The translations under genes and the position numbers were made by a program. The notes beneath the pieces are model-generated. The model was not told where the DNA came from. It did not search any database and saw only the letters and a list, made by a program, of their open reading frames with translations. From Flavobacteriales bacterium UBA7690 (lineage in GTDB: Bacteria; Bacteroidota; Bacteroidia; Flavobacteriales_F; PHOS-HE28), in assembly GCA_002482775.1 (NCBI GenBank), contig DLGQ01000002.1, positions 26,211 through 90,210 on the forward strand: a DNA stretch of 64,000 nt. The letters are read 5' to 3'. Every line of letters starts with the position of its first letter. The first letter of the stretch is position 1. Positions 34,491 through 44,632 of this stretch are shown piece by piece.

Positions 34491-35243
34491 ATGCAGGCAC
34501 CCCACACGGGCATAGACCGGTTCCAGCCCATTTCCCTTGCGGAGATGGATGGCGTGAAGCTGCAGGACCGTGTGGATACCAAGTACGTGTTCGCAGAAAG
34601 CCGACTGCCCGAAGTGTTGCAGGCTATGCTCCCCCACTACCGGTTGTTGGAGGTGAACGGCGCGCGAGGCACGGATTACCGCAGCCTCTACTTCGACACC
34701 GCCGATCTGCAGCACTACCAAGCGCACCACAACAGGCGCACGTTCCGCAGCAAGGTGCGTTTCCGCGAATACATCGGCAGTGGACTGGTGTTCCTGGAAG
34801 TGAAGCGTAAGACCGGGCGCGGACGAACGGACAAGAAGCGCATCCGTGTAGAGGCGATCCCCGAGGTGCTGTCCGCGGAACAACAAGCCTTCGTGGCGGC
34901 AGCCAGCAAGAGCGATGTACCCCTTCAGGCTACGCTGTGGAACTACTTCACGCGTTACACCTTCGTGAGCAACACCGCACCCGAGCGCCTCACCATGGAC
35001 GTGGCATTGCGGTACAGTGCGGCAGGCGACGACCGCGAACTGGGTGGTGTGGTGATCGCCGAGCTGAAGCAGGAACGTGCCGACCGCACCTCGCCTTTCG
35101 TACGCATCATGCGCGAGCGGATCTTCCCCACCTCGGGCATGAGCAAATACTGCGTGGGCCTGCTGATGTTGGGCCGTAACGTGAAACACAACGCCTTCAA
35201 GGCCGTGCTGCTGAAGCTGGAAAAGCTCCGCAACGCCGCCTGA
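34491..35243 (+). CDS. polyphosphate polymerase (VTC)-domain protein
   Basis: A 250-residue protein with the VTC fold, a triphosphate-tunnel-type domain. The basic residues expected in the tunnel are seen in RVDTKYVF, YRSLYFDTADLQHYQAHHN, KVRFREY and FLEVKRKTGRGRTDKKRI, with GVVIAELKQER near the end. Related eukaryotic VTC4 makes polyphosphate; bacterial members are less studied. The next gene, 16 bases on, is a DUF4956 membrane protein, a common partner of VTC proteins. I infer that the pair forms a membrane-associated phosphate-polymer enzyme or sensor. Confidence 0.85.
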   Translation: MQAPHTGIDRFQPISLAEMDGVKLQDRVDTKYVFAESRLPEVLQAMLPHYRLLEVNGARGTDYRSLYFDTADLQHYQAHHNRRTFRSKVRFREYIGSGLVFLEVKRKTGRGRTDKKRIRVEAIPEVLSAEQQAFVAAASKSDVPLQATLWNYFTRYTFVSNTAPERLTMDVALRYSAAGDDRELGGVVIAELKQERADRTSPFVRIMRERIFPTSGMSKYCVGLLMLGRNVKHNAFKAVLLKLEKLRNAA

Positions 35244-35259
35244 ACCCTATCATTGGTCC

Positions 35260-35910
35260 ATGAAAGTCTTCGGAATGCCGCTCATCCACGCCGACATGTG
35301 GGAGCTTCTGTTCAAGTTCGGCATCAACACCACGGTGTTGTTCATCCTCATCCGGCTGATCTACTACCCGATCCACCGCAAGAAGGATTACCTCTTCACC
35401 TACTTCCTCTTCAACACGCTGATCTTCTTCCTGTGCGTGCTGCTGAACAGCGTGAAGTTGAGCATCGGCTTCGCCTTCGGCCTCTTCGCCATTTTCGGCG
35501 TGCTGCGCTACCGTACGGAGCAGATCAGCATCAAGGATATGACCTACCTCTTCGCCACCATCAGCGTGGCGGTGATCAACGCGCTGGCCAGCAAGAAGGT
35601 GAGCGTGGCGGAACTGGTCTTCACCGATGGCATGATCCTGCTGATGACCTACGCGCTGGAGCATGTGTGGCTCACGCGGCACGAGGCTACCAAGTTCCTG
35701 ATCTACGAACGCATCGACCTGATCAAACCCCAGAACCGGGCGCTGTTGTTCGAGGACCTGCACGCACGGTTGGGCGTGAAAGTCTCGCGTGTGGAGATCG
35801 GCAAGATCGATCTGTTGAAGGACACGGCGGAACTACGGGTGTATTACTTCGAGGATGAACAGGGGCACGGCTCTTTCGCCCTGAACAAGGACGACGGCGA
35901 CGACGATTAG
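35260..35910 (+). CDS. DUF4956 membrane protein
   Basis: A 216-residue protein with about four membrane helices in residues 15-130, including [19 protein letters not shown], the conserved DUF4956 block. A cytoplasmic C-terminal domain follows (about 135-216), ending in an acidic DDGDDD tail. It sits immediately after the VTC-domain gene and is most likely co-transcribed; the two families often occur side by side. Function is unknown but probably linked to polyphosphate. Its TAG stop overlaps the ispF stop on the opposite strand by three bases. Confidence 0.85.
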   Translation: MKVFGMPLIHADMWELLFKFGINTTVLFILIRLIYYPIHRKKDYLFTYFLFNTLIFFLCVLLNSVKLSIGFAFGLFAIFGVLRYRTEQISIKDMTYLFATISVAVINALASKKVSVAELVFTDGMILLMTYALEHVWLTRHEATKFLIYERIDLIKPQNRALLFEDLHARLGVKVSRVEIGKIDLLKDTAELRVYYFEDEQGHGSFALNKDDGDDD

Positions 35911-36386
35911 ACCGCCTTCTGGATCAGCGCGACGGCATGCGCTGCCACCCCTTCTTCGCGCCCAACGAAACCCATGGTCTCGTTGGTGGTGGCCTTGATG
36001 CTCACCGCATCTTCACCGATCCCCAGCAACGGTGCTATGGTCGCGCGCATAGCAGGCACATGCGGCATGATCTTCGGGCGTTCCAGGATAAGGGTACAAT
36101 CCACATTGCCCACGGACCACCCCTTTTCGCCAAGCAACTTCACCACGGCTGCCAGCAATCGTTTGCTATCGGCGTCTTTCCACTTCGCATCGGTATCCGG
36201 GAAGTGCTGGCCGATGTCGCCAAGGGCTGCCGCACCCAATAAAGCATCGCATAACGCGTGCAGTAGAACGTCAGCATCAGAATGGCCCAGCGCGCCGACC
36301 GTGTGTGGAATGTTGACACCACCGAGCCAAAGCTCACGGCCTTCCACGAGACGGTGGACGTCGAAACCGAAACCAACGCGTATCAT
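35907..36386 (-). CDS. ispF: 2-C-methyl-D-erythritol 2,4-cyclodiphosphate synthase
   Basis: A 159-residue IspF of the non-mevalonate isoprenoid pathway. Zinc ligands are in GFGFDVHRL (D9, H11) and in [24 protein letters not shown] and the C-terminal [21 protein letters not shown] are diagnostic. The ATG overlaps the porV stop by one base (TGATG), so it is translated as the second gene of a porV-ispF unit. It supplies the isoprenoid units that idi and crtB elsewhere in the window consume. Confidence 0.96.
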   Translation of the reverse strand: MIRVGFGFDVHRLVEGRELWLGGVNIPHTVGALGHSDADVLLHALCDALLGAAALGDIGQHFPDTDAKWKDADSKRLLAAVVKLLGEKGWSVGNVDCTLILERPKIMPHVPAMRATIAPLLGIGEDAVSIKATTNETMGFVGREEGVAAHAVALIQKAV

Positions 36387-37690
36387 CAATTGGTCCCCTC
36401 AGGTTTCTTCTTGCCCTTGTCGAACTTGAAGCCGAGGGTGAAACGCAACGTGTTGGCCAGCGGGCTCCGCTGCGTGTTGGCGATCAGGTAGCTGAGGTCG
36501 AGGGTGAAGATGCTGTACTTCACACCAGCACCCAAGGTGAAATACTTGCGGTTGCCTTTGGTGTAGTGCTCCCAGAAGTAGCCGGTGCGAAAGGCGAACT
36601 GCTCGGCGTACCAGTACTCGAACCCACCGGCCAGGTTGATCTCGCGCATCTCTTCGCGGAACCGACTTCCGCCTTCTACCACCACATTGCCATTGTCATC
36701 GTAGCTCACGTTACCGGGTGCATCGTTGAACGAGCCGATGATGCCGCTAACGACACCTACGTTCGGGTCACGTCCACTGGCCACGGCGGGGCGCTGTGTC
36801 ACCGGATCGATCACCACGGCATTATCCTCATCCAGCAGGTAGACCGGTGGGGTTGGTACCAACAACTTGTTCACGTCCATGTTGAATGCGATGCTGTTGT
36901 ACTGGTCCAGGTCCAGTTTGAAGGAAGGCCCGATGCGCAGGTTGATGGGGATGAAGTTCTGTGCGGCGGTCTCCGTGTAGGACATGCGCGCTCCGATGTT
37001 GGAGATGTTGGTACCGAAGGCGAAGGTGAGGTCCTTGTCGCCCATTTGGATCTGCTCCTTGCGGTAGTAGAACGAAACGTCCGCTGCTACGGACTGGCCT
37101 GCCTTGGAGTTGGCGCCTTGCACGCTGATGCCACCGGTGAGGTTGCTGTTCACGTAACGGATGGCGATACCACCGGAGAAATTCTCGCTGAACTGCTGCG
37201 CGAAGGCCACATCCAAGGCGAACTCCGCAGGTTTGAAATCGCGGATCGTGGAGCCGTTGATGTCGGTGAAGAGGATGCTACCCAGGTTGAAGTACCGGAG
37301 CGAACCGCCGATGGTGCTGCGCTTGTTGCCTAGGCGCTTGTACCCCGCTAGGTAAGCCAGGCTCATATCCGGCACCAAGTTGCGCAACCACGGGCTGTAG
37401 CTCATGCTGAACTCACCGTCGTTCTCCGCGAAGGCGAGTTTGGACGGGTTCCAGTGGATGGCGTTGGCATCCGGAGAAACGGCCACGCCGGCATCACCCA
37501 TGCCTCCCGCGCGCGAATCGGGGGAGATCAGCAGGAAGGGCACCGCTGTCGTTATCGTGTTCAGCTGGTCGCCGCATTGCTGGCCTGCCGCTTGGAACTG
37601 GGGGTCGCACGGTTGGGCAAGAGCCAGACCAGGAGCCAGCACGGACAGGAGCAAAGGAATTAGGCGAGCGAACGGCTGCAAGAAGGTCAT
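36386..37690 (-). CDS. porV: type IX secretion outer-membrane protein PorV
   Basis: A 434-residue outer-membrane beta-barrel of the FadL-like type. A signal peptide ends near LALAQ (about residue 26). The N-terminal part has the PorV-typical block [19 protein letters not shown] and HWNPSKLAF; barrel strands continue to [13 protein letters not shown]. PorV binds the sorting domain of T9SS clients and passes them to PorU. The porU gene ends just upstream on the same strand, and PorV has its own perfect promoter element in between. I chose [10 protein letters not shown], which opens the signal peptide. Confidence 0.95.
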   Translation of the reverse strand: MTFLQPFARLIPLLLSVLAPGLALAQPCDPQFQAAGQQCGDQLNTITTAVPFLLISPDSRAGGMGDAGVAVSPDANAIHWNPSKLAFAENDGEFSMSYSPWLRNLVPDMSLAYLAGYKRLGNKRSTIGGSLRYFNLGSILFTDINGSTIRDFKPAEFALDVAFAQQFSENFSGGIAIRYVNSNLTGGISVQGANSKAGQSVAADVSFYYRKEQIQMGDKDLTFAFGTNISNIGARMSYTETAAQNFIPINLRIGPSFKLDLDQYNSIAFNMDVNKLLVPTPPVYLLDEDNAVVIDPVTQRPAVASGRDPNVGVVSGIIGSFNDAPGNVSYDDNGNVVVEGGSRFREEMREINLAGGFEYWYAEQFAFRTGYFWEHYTKGNRKYFTLGAGVKYSIFTLDLSYLIANTQRSPLANTLRFTLGFKFDKGKKKPEGTN

Positions 37691-37717
37691 CAGCGGATGG
37701 TTCAGGAAAAAGGACGG

Positions 37718-37725
37718 CAAATATA
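37718..37725 (-). promoter_or_regulatory. -7 promoter element of porV-ispF
   Basis: Minus-strand TATATTTG, 27 bases before the porV ATG and just after the porU stop. Confidence 0.65.
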
Positions 37726-37750
37726 CGCCACCCCCCTAGCCTTTATTGTG

Positions 37751-40700
37751 TTAGCGCAGGATCACGAGCTTCTCGAACTTCTCGGCTTTCTCCCCTTCCG
37801 GCGTGCTCACGTTGAGGCGGTACACGTATACCCCCCGGCCCAGCTTATCGCCGAAGTCGTCCTGGCCGTTCCATTCGAGCCCATCGCTGCGGAAACCCGT
37901 GCAGGCCAGCTGGCGGCTGATGGTCTTCACCAACCTACCGCTCACCGTGAACACCTGTACTTGGACATCCAACGTGGTACAGGGCCGGTTGTGCTCGAAG
38001 AAGAACTCAGTACGGGTGGTGAAGGGGTTCGGGTAGTTCAACACATGGTCCAACACCATCTCCTCCGAAGAGGTCACCACGAACTCGGTGGTCGATTCCG
38101 ACGAATTGTTGTGGACATCCCATGCTTTCAAACGCAGGGTATGGGGTCCTTCGGTCAGATCGTTCAGGCGGTACCGCACTTGTCCGCTCTTGTAGGTGTC
38201 CAGGTCGGCTTCGTACAGGTCGTTGAGCACGATGGCCTGCTCCGTATTCTCATCGATCACGGCCAGCAGATCGTGGCCAATACTACTTCCCACCGTATTG
38301 ATGCCATTCTCATCGAAGAGCTTGCCCAGCAGCAGGGGGTCCTGGTCGGTGATGCCGCCGTGTACGAAATTCTCATCATTGAGGAAGAGCTGCACTTGCG
38401 GGCCTTGTTCATCCAAAGGCACATCGGTGGCTGTTCCGCCCACGAGCTGATCGTTGGTATAGCCCACCGCATTGGTCGTGTAGCTCTCGGCATAACAGCT
38501 CACACGTCCCGGGCCTACTTGGTAGTTGATGTCCTTGGGCACCACGAAGGTGAAATCGAACGTGCCATTGGTCACTGTGGCGCGGCCGCGGTGGATCACA
38601 CTGTTGCGCAACATGAAGAGGAACGGGTTGCCGCCGTCATTCGCCAAGGTGGCCTGTTGTTGTGCTTTGTCGTACACGATAGGGACCACCTGCCCCTGGA
38701 AATCCGTGAGCGGTTGGCCGCTGCCATCATCCACGAATCCGCGGATACGCACCGCTGCCAGCGCCTTCAAGGTATCGATGTCGTTGCCGAGCGTGTCCGT
38801 CACAGCCGTTATCCGGATCTCTTTCCAAGGAATGGCCAGGCGCATACTGGGGTCGCCGAGCAGGCAGAAGTTCCGGTGGTTGAGCTGGCTGGGGTAGGCG
38901 GTGCTCATGTCGCGTTTCGTACGCCGGCCGATATCGCCCAGCCTGTTGGGCCTACCCAGTTCGTCGGTCTCGTCGAAGACGTGGTCGTAGAACTTGTTGG
39001 CCAGGTTCTCGTTCTGATTGGAGAAGGCCAGCCGGGTGGTGCTCATAAGGGCTACTCCACCGCCATTGGCGTTCAGCAGGACGAATTCACCGGCGGATGT
39101 CCGTCCGGGATCATCCCAGCGCGAGAATTCGCAGGTGGCCGTCATGAAGAGGGGAAGCCGATCGGAATTGGTCCAGCCGAGTATGGTGCCATTGTCCAGG
39201 AACCGCTCATGGGCCCAACCCACCTCTCCACCATGGCCCACATAATTCACCACGAGGGCGCCCTTCTGCACCATCTCGCGCAGGTCCGCTGAGGCTTGGG
39301 GGTAGCGCTCGCCACCGGGTGTGCTCACCTGTTGGTACGCATCCAAGAAGATCTTGTGCACGTTGAACTTGGGGTGTTCTGTTTCCACCCGGGTGGCCAT
39401 CTGGTCGCTCTGGGACATGTGTATGATCCCGTCATACCCATCCCCCTCCTGGTCATCGGAGGCGAACAGCACATGGCTGCGCCAGTCCACCAAGCCCCCG
39501 TCACCGTTCTCCGCGCAGCTGCTGCCATTGAGCGACAGCATCTTCAGTGCGTCGTAACCCAGGATCTTATCCACCACCTCGTTGGCTTGCACCAGGGAGC
39601 TCACGGGCAGGCGACCAACACCGATATCGAGCAGATCAGCCGTGCCCTCCCCCTCGTTCAGGTCGAGCAGTCCGAAATAGTCGTCGCTGGTGTAGGACCG
39701 GGATGGATTCAACGCATCCTCCGTCTGGTAGCTGGGGATGAGGTTCTGGTTGGTAGGTGCCACGCTCACGTTGTTTACCGAACCATCTCCGAAGAGGAGC
39801 AGGTAACGCGGCATTTCTTCGGGCGTATCGGCCCTGTCGTAGAGCAACCGCATGTACCGCTTGATGGCGGAGACATCGCGAGCACCACTGGAGAACTCGT
39901 TATAGACCTGCTGGGGTGTCACCATCACCACGCTCAAGCCTTCGTTAGCGCGCCGCTCGGCCAACCGGGTGGCAGCACTTTGCAGTTCCGGCGGGCATAC
40001 GATCACCAGGTCGGCCGGTAAAGCGGTGGCGTGGAGGTTCTGGTTCGGCACACGGCCGATGGGTGTAGGCGTTAGGAAGTCCGCATCACGGAAAGCGATG
40101 AACCTCCGCAACACATCGGTGGACAATTTGAACCGTTTGGTGGCACCATCCGTGGTGAAGTCCACCCGGCGAGCATCATAGGGCTCGGTGATCTCCCAGA
40201 TGCGCGACACGGAGGAGGCTTGATCGAGCACGAATTCAGAAACCGCACCGGGCGCAACGGATACCGTATCCATGAAAGCCAATTGGGAGCCGCTCATGCG
40301 TAACTCACGCCGGCAGTTCAACTCCAAATGGTCCAGCCAACCCAGCGAACTAGCCGGATTGAATTTGTTGAAGGTGAGATTGACCGGTACCGAACTGCCT
40401 GAAGGCGAGAAGGACATGTCCTGCGTGAAGTATCGTGCGTATGGCCCGGTGTAACTCTCGCCAACCCCCTGCACTTGGATATTCTGGTTCAAGGCTGCAC
40501 CACTTACAACATCGAACGAACTGTAATTCGTAGTGCCTATGGTCCTAGCCGCACCAGCCATGGTAAGTGTGGCCGGTTCTCCCGTAAGGAAAGGGGTATT
40601 GAAGCTGAAGGTGTAGGCCAGCGTAAGGTCGAAGGTCTCACCGAACCAGGTGCGTCCGGATTTGACAAGGTTGATCAGGTCCCGTTCAATGAACTGCCGA

Positions 40701-41665
40701 TCATTGAAACGCGTGACCGTTGCGCTCGCGGGCTCGTCGGACAATACCGCTGAAGTGATCCGGACGGGATCCTGAACATCGATCCCCACGAAATAGGTCG
40801 CACTATCGCAATAGGTGTTCTTCGTGTGCTTGAACCGGCTGTTCACCCGATCCCAGCGCTGCGCACCACTAGCGTAGAAAAGCAAATAGTCGTTCGGCCC
40901 CAGTGTTCCATCCCCACCATCCACCACTTCAATGCTGTTCACCAGCAGGTCCGTTGGCCGTTCCACACTGTTCTCGTAAGGCAACAGCCCGAAGTGATTG
41001 CCATAGATATTGATCCGGTCAGAGGAGAGGTCGTTCACGTTCACACCCATGCTCTGTAGGTGCTGGTAGGTCAATTTGTGGACACCATCATTGAATACGC
41101 TGAACCGGAACCACTCCCCGCTGGCCATTTTGGATGTGGCAGGATAGTCTTTGGGTCGACCCTGGCCCACCTGTCCGTTCCCTTTCACTAACTCCAACCG
41201 GAAGCTTAGCAAGCGCTCCACTTGGCCGGTGGCGGGGTTCATGCGGAAAGGCTCCACGGAAACGGAGCCATAAGGCCGTTTACGTTCGAAAGCCACCGCG
41301 GTGCGCACGATGGGCGCCGTGGGCACGTTGCGCAATGCGGGCATCAGGTCCAGCAAGGCTTGCGGCACCACCTCATAGGAAGCATCGGCAAGAATGGCGT
41401 TCAACGTCGTGGTACCAGCAGGTAGCACCATCACCTCTTGCCATATGGGCATGGCACCCCGCTCCATGTCCAGGTGTGCGTTCTTCAGCACCGCGGTTCG
41501 GGAGGAGAAAGGTTGCTGGGCCTTGGCTTGGGCCTGTCCCTGTTTATCTCCGGACACAGGAATACGGTCCACCCATTCTAGGGTACGTGAAATAGATTCC
41601 TGGCCGGAAGCGTTGAACGTGGCACCTAGGGCCAGTACGAGCACAGCGGGGAAGATGGTCTTCAT
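37751..41665 (-). CDS. porU: type IX secretion system sortase PorU
   Basis: A 1304-residue cell-surface sortase that removes sorting domains from T9SS clients and attaches the proteins to the surface. It has a signal peptide (MKTIFPAVLVLALGATFNASG), a long beta-rich N-terminal region to about 550 and a gingipain-like C25 peptidase domain at about 550-900. The catalytic dyad is H811 in NYVGHGGEVGW and C845 in TATCEFSRWDD. A C-terminal Ig-like and sorting-type domain ends in KFEKLVILR, preceded by the typical LNYPNPFTTRTEF. PorU is known to keep its own C-terminal domain. It precedes porV, and is divergent from porP/gldJ. Confidence 0.96.
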   Translation of the reverse strand: MKTIFPAVLVLALGATFNASGQESISRTLEWVDRIPVSGDKQGQAQAKAQQPFSSRTAVLKNAHLDMERGAMPIWQEVMVLPAGTTTLNAILADASYEVVPQALLDLMPALRNVPTAPIVRTAVAFERKRPYGSVSVEPFRMNPATGQVERLLSFRLELVKGNGQVGQGRPKDYPATSKMASGEWFRFSVFNDGVHKLTYQHLQSMGVNVNDLSSDRINIYGNHFGLLPYENSVERPTDLLVNSIEVVDGGDGTLGPNDYLLFYASGAQRWDRVNSRFKHTKNTYCDSATYFVGIDVQDPVRITSAVLSDEPASATVTRFNDRQFIERDLINLVKSGRTWFGETFDLTLAYTFSFNTPFLTGEPATLTMAGAARTIGTTNYSSFDVVSGAALNQNIQVQGVGESYTGPYARYFTQDMSFSPSGSSVPVNLTFNKFNPASSLGWLDHLELNCRRELRMSGSQLAFMDTVSVAPGAVSEFVLDQASSVSRIWEITEPYDARRVDFTTDGATKRFKLSTDVLRRFIAFRDADFLTPTPIGRVPNQNLHATALPADLVIVCPPELQSAATRLAERRANEGLSVVMVTPQQVYNEFSSGARDVSAIKRYMRLLYDRADTPEEMPRYLLLFGDGSVNNVSVAPTNQNLIPSYQTEDALNPSRSYTSDDYFGLLDLNEGEGTADLLDIGVGRLPVSSLVQANEVVDKILGYDALKMLSLNGSSCAENGDGGLVDWRSHVLFASDDQEGDGYDGIIHMSQSDQMATRVETEHPKFNVHKIFLDAYQQVSTPGGERYPQASADLREMVQKGALVVNYVGHGGEVGWAHERFLDNGTILGWTNSDRLPLFMTATCEFSRWDDPGRTSAGEFVLLNANGGGVALMSTTRLAFSNQNENLANKFYDHVFDETDELGRPNRLGDIGRRTKRDMSTAYPSQLNHRNFCLLGDPSMRLAIPWKEIRITAVTDTLGNDIDTLKALAAVRIRGFVDDGSGQPLTDFQGQVVPIVYDKAQQQATLANDGGNPFLFMLRNSVIHRGRATVTNGTFDFTFVVPKDINYQVGPGRVSCYAESYTTNAVGYTNDQLVGGTATDVPLDEQGPQVQLFLNDENFVHGGITDQDPLLLGKLFDENGINTVGSSIGHDLLAVIDENTEQAIVLNDLYEADLDTYKSGQVRYRLNDLTEGPHTLRLKAWDVHNNSSESTTEFVVTSSEEMVLDHVLNYPNPFTTRTEFFFEHNRPCTTLDVQVQVFTVSGRLVKTISRQLACTGFRSDGLEWNGQDDFGDKLGRGVYVYRLNVSTPEGEKAEKFEKLVILR

Positions 41666-41709
41666 GAACAGCGATCAACAGGTTTTCAACAGAGCGGACC
41701 GAAAAATAC

Positions 41710-41717
41710 TACCTTCG
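41710..41717 (+). promoter_or_regulatory. -7 promoter element for the porP-gldJ unit
   Basis: TACCTTCG lies 126 bases before the PorP/SprF start, in the divergent region with porU. A long leader follows, which contains an imperfect TTGCC/GGCAA dyad. Confidence 0.4.
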
Positions 41718-41843
41718 ACCCTTGTGTTCTGGAACACCCCACCAACGGCAGCGGTTCACGCTTATTGCCACAATGGGGCAACCGTAAGACGAACGGCTTC
41801 GTATACTTGGCGCGGACTGAACAAGGCCACGATAGAAACGAGC

Positions 41844-42821
41844 ATGAAGGAATGGACCGTTAGGCGTGCGGCCCTTGGGTGTGCACTGAGCGTATTCGCG
41901 GCGTTGTCGGCATTCGCCCAAGACCCCCAGTTCACGCAGTTCTATGCGAACCCGCTGTACTTGAACCCTGCGTTCGCAGGAACTGCGCGCTGCCCCCGGG
42001 TGGTGATGAACTACCGCAACCAGTGGCCGGCTCTCTCCGGCACCTTCGTTACCACCAGTGCCAGTTACGACCAGCATGTGGATGGCATGAACGGGGGCGT
42101 TGGCCTGCTCGTTACCCACGACCAAGCCGGTAAGGGAACGCTGAACACCACCACGGTAAGCGGCATTTATTCGTACCAACAAGCCATTTCAAGGAAATTC
42201 TCCGTCAAGGTAGGATTCCAAGCAACGTACTTCCAAAAGTCGCTGGACTGGAGCAAACTCACCTTCGGCGACCAGATCGACCCGCGTCGCGGCTTCATTT
42301 ACAACACCAACGATGTGCCACGTGGAGGTAGCGTGGGCAACGCCGACTTCAGCGCCGGTGTGCTGGGCTATAGTGATATCTTCTTCGTAGGGTTCGCCGC
42401 TCACCACCTGACCCAGCCGAACGAATCGCTGATCGTGGGGAACAGTAAACTCCCCATGAAGTTGACCGGCCACGCCGGAGCCGCCATTCCCCTTGGCATG
42501 AAAGGGAAGTACGGGGAAGCACGCACGCGGATCTCGCCCAACGTACTATACCAGCAACAAGCCGCGTTCCGTCAATTGAACTTGGGGTTGTACGTGGATC
42601 ATGGTCCTATCACGGCCGGTGTATGGTATCGCACACGCGACGCGTTCATCGCCTTGATCGGTTTCCACACGGAGAAGTTCAAGTTCGGATATAGTTACGA
42701 CGTGACCACATCGAAGCTCACCACCTCCACGGCCGGATCGCACGAGATCAGCATGCAGTTGCAATTCAACTGCAAGCCGAAGAAGCGGCGTTTCCGTGTG
42801 GTGGCCTGCCCTACGTTCTAA
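41844..42821 (+). CDS. PorP/SprF family type IX secretion membrane protein
   Basis: A 325-residue outer-membrane protein. It has a signal peptide (to AFAQ, about residue 25), then the family-defining DPQFTQFYANPLYLNPAFAGT. Barrel-like strands follow (GYSDIFFVGFAAHHLTQPN, LNLGLYVDHGPITAGVWYR, FGYSYDVTTSKL). The C-terminus contains a Cys/basic stretch CKPKKRRFRVVACPTF. PorP/SprF proteins serve in the T9SS outer-membrane complex or anchor specific clients. It is followed 30 bases later by gldJ, so the two are likely co-transcribed. A much longer open frame upstream is antisense to porU and was rejected. Confidence 0.9.
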   Translation: MKEWTVRRAALGCALSVFAALSAFAQDPQFTQFYANPLYLNPAFAGTARCPRVVMNYRNQWPALSGTFVTTSASYDQHVDGMNGGVGLLVTHDQAGKGTLNTTTVSGIYSYQQAISRKFSVKVGFQATYFQKSLDWSKLTFGDQIDPRRGFIYNTNDVPRGGSVGNADFSAGVLGYSDIFFVGFAAHHLTQPNESLIVGNSKLPMKLTGHAGAAIPLGMKGKYGEARTRISPNVLYQQQAAFRQLNLGLYVDHGPITAGVWYRTRDAFIALIGFHTEKFKFGYSYDVTTSKLTTSTAGSHEISMQLQFNCKPKKRRFRVVACPTF

Positions 42822-42851
42822 GACGATACCTGCAACGAATCGCACAAGATC

Positions 42852-44612
42852 ATGAACCTGCTCAGGAACATAGCCCTTCTCACCGCTGGCGCAGCGTTGT
42901 TCAGCGCTTGCCAGTTCGAGAAAAGTGGCGCCACCGGCTGGAATTACAACGATTCCAAGAACGGAGGGTTCGAGAAGACCGAGTTCGCCGACCAAGAGAC
43001 AGGCCCCGGCCTGATCCTGGTGGAGGGCGGCCAGTTCACCATGGGCCGCGTAACGGATGATCTGCGCCACGAGTGGGACATGATCCCCCGCACGGTCACT
43101 GTTTCATCCTTCTATATGGATGAGGTGGAGGTCACCAACTTCTACTGGCTGGAATACCTCTACTGGTTGGACCGCGTATTCGTGGCCGATTACCCGGAGA
43201 TCTACAAGAAAGCCCTGCCCGATACGCTGGTTTGGCGCAGCAAACTGGCTTTCAACGAGCCCTATGTGGAGTACTACCTACGCCACCCCGCCTACCGTGA
43301 TTACCCGGTGGTGGGCATCAACTGGCTCCAAGCCAACGACTATTGTGCGTGGCGTTCCGATCGTGTGAACGAGGTTATCCTCATCCGCGAAGGCCTGTTC
43401 GAGCACTACCCCAACCAGATCAACGAAGACCACTTCACCACCGATTCTTACTTGGCTGGCCAATACGAGAGCGGCAAAAAGGTGGATGGCGTTGCTGACT
43501 TCAACCCCAACCGCGACACACGTAACGTGCGCATGGAGGACGGGATCCTGTTGCCCCGCTACCGTCTACCAACGGAGGCGGAATGGGAGTACGCAGCGTA
43601 CGGACTGTTGGGCAACACGGTGGATGAGCGCGTGGTGGAACGTAGGATCTACCCATGGAACGGCCACTGGGTGCGTTACGACAGTCGTAAGAAAGGCGGC
43701 GCCTTCTATGGTGACTTCCGTGGCAACTTCATGCGTGGGCGCGGCGACTACATGGGTGTTGCAGGCAGCTTGAACGATAACGCCGATGTAACGGCTCCTG
43801 TGTTCAGCTACTGGCCCAACGACTACGGCTTGTACAACATGGCGGGTAACGTGAGCGAGTGGGTGATGGACGTGTACCGCCCGCTGAGCCCGGAGGACAA
43901 GGATGATTTCCGCCCTTTCCGCGGCAACGTGTTCAAGACCAAAGTGCTCAACAGCGATGGTGCTGTGCAGGACAAGCACGACGTGGTGGTGTACGATGTG
44001 GACGGCATCAAATACTACCTCACCGAGTTCCAGACCACCATGCAAGGCCGGGCTACGGATGAAGAAGCAGCCCTGATCGATGAGCTCCTGAGCGCAATAG
44101 ACCAGGCCATCGAGTTCAACAATACCCGCAAGCAGGACGCCGCAATGCAGCGTGTGCAGGACATGATCGACAACATCAAGGGCAAGGACCTGGAGATCTG
44201 CCCGAAACTGCTGAGCGGTATCAGCGACTACCAGGCCGATCAGCCGGGCGATGTACGCGTGCGCAACGTTACCGTTGAGGAGAACATCGACCGTCGCAAC
44301 TACCGTGCAAGCGACAACATCGATTTCCGTGATGGCGACGTGGAAAGCAGCATCTACTTCGAAACCCCGGATTACGAAGGCAATGCCATGTATGATTGGG
44401 GCAAGACCAGCTTGGTGAACGACCGCAGCCGAGTGTATAAAGGCGCAAGTTGGGCGGACCGCATCTACTGGGCCGCACCAAGCACGCGTCGCCACTTGGA
44501 CGAACGCCAAAGCACCTCCACCATCGGTTTCCGTTGTGCCATGACGCGTGTAGGCAGCCCGAAAGGCATGGGCGATGATAAGCGCAGCAAGAAGCTTGAC
44601 GAGAAGCGTTGA
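42852..44612 (+). CDS. gldJ: gliding motility lipoprotein GldJ
   Basis: A 586-residue outer-membrane lipoprotein with lipobox LFSAC (Cys20). It contains a formylglycine-generating-enzyme-like (SUMF1) fold without evident catalytic role: VEGGQFTMGR, YMDEVEVTNFYWLEYLYW, YRLPTEAEWEYAAYG, YNMAGNVSEWVMDVYRP and the closing STSTIGFRCAMTRVG. A long insert (about 345-525) separates the last blocks. Related GldK has the same fold, but the context favours GldJ: it is followed by murF and lies near porU/porV, as in Flavobacterium. GldJ is needed for gliding and stabilises GldK. Confidence 0.9.
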   Translation: MNLLRNIALLTAGAALFSACQFEKSGATGWNYNDSKNGGFEKTEFADQETGPGLILVEGGQFTMGRVTDDLRHEWDMIPRTVTVSSFYMDEVEVTNFYWLEYLYWLDRVFVADYPEIYKKALPDTLVWRSKLAFNEPYVEYYLRHPAYRDYPVVGINWLQANDYCAWRSDRVNEVILIREGLFEHYPNQINEDHFTTDSYLAGQYESGKKVDGVADFNPNRDTRNVRMEDGILLPRYRLPTEAEWEYAAYGLLGNTVDERVVERRIYPWNGHWVRYDSRKKGGAFYGDFRGNFMRGRGDYMGVAGSLNDNADVTAPVFSYWPNDYGLYNMAGNVSEWVMDVYRPLSPEDKDDFRPFRGNVFKTKVLNSDGAVQDKHDVVVYDVDGIKYYLTEFQTTMQGRATDEEAALIDELLSAIDQAIEFNNTRKQDAAMQRVQDMIDNIKGKDLEICPKLLSGISDYQADQPGDVRVRNVTVEENIDRRNYRASDNIDFRDGDVESSIYFETPDYEGNAMYDWGKTSLVNDRSRVYKGASWADRIYWAAPSTRRHLDERQSTSTIGFRCAMTRVGSPKGMGDDKRSKKLDEKR

Positions 44613-44624
44613 GCCTTCCTGATC

Positions 44625-44632
44625 CTAATTTC
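44625..44632 (+). promoter_or_regulatory. possible -7 promoter element of murF
   Basis: TAATTTCG ends on the first base of the hairpin that follows gldJ, 34 bases before the murF ATG. If used, the hairpin would be at the 5' end of the murF message. Confidence 0.4.

Noticed and set aside
37697..39292. 531-codon plus-strand open frame
   Set aside because: Entirely antisense to porU; low-complexity His/Val/Gly-rich translation without domain features.
41394..41843. 150-residue N-terminal extension of the PorP/SprF protein
   Set aside because: It runs antisense through the porU 5' end and has no signal peptide; the signal peptide begins at ATG 41844.
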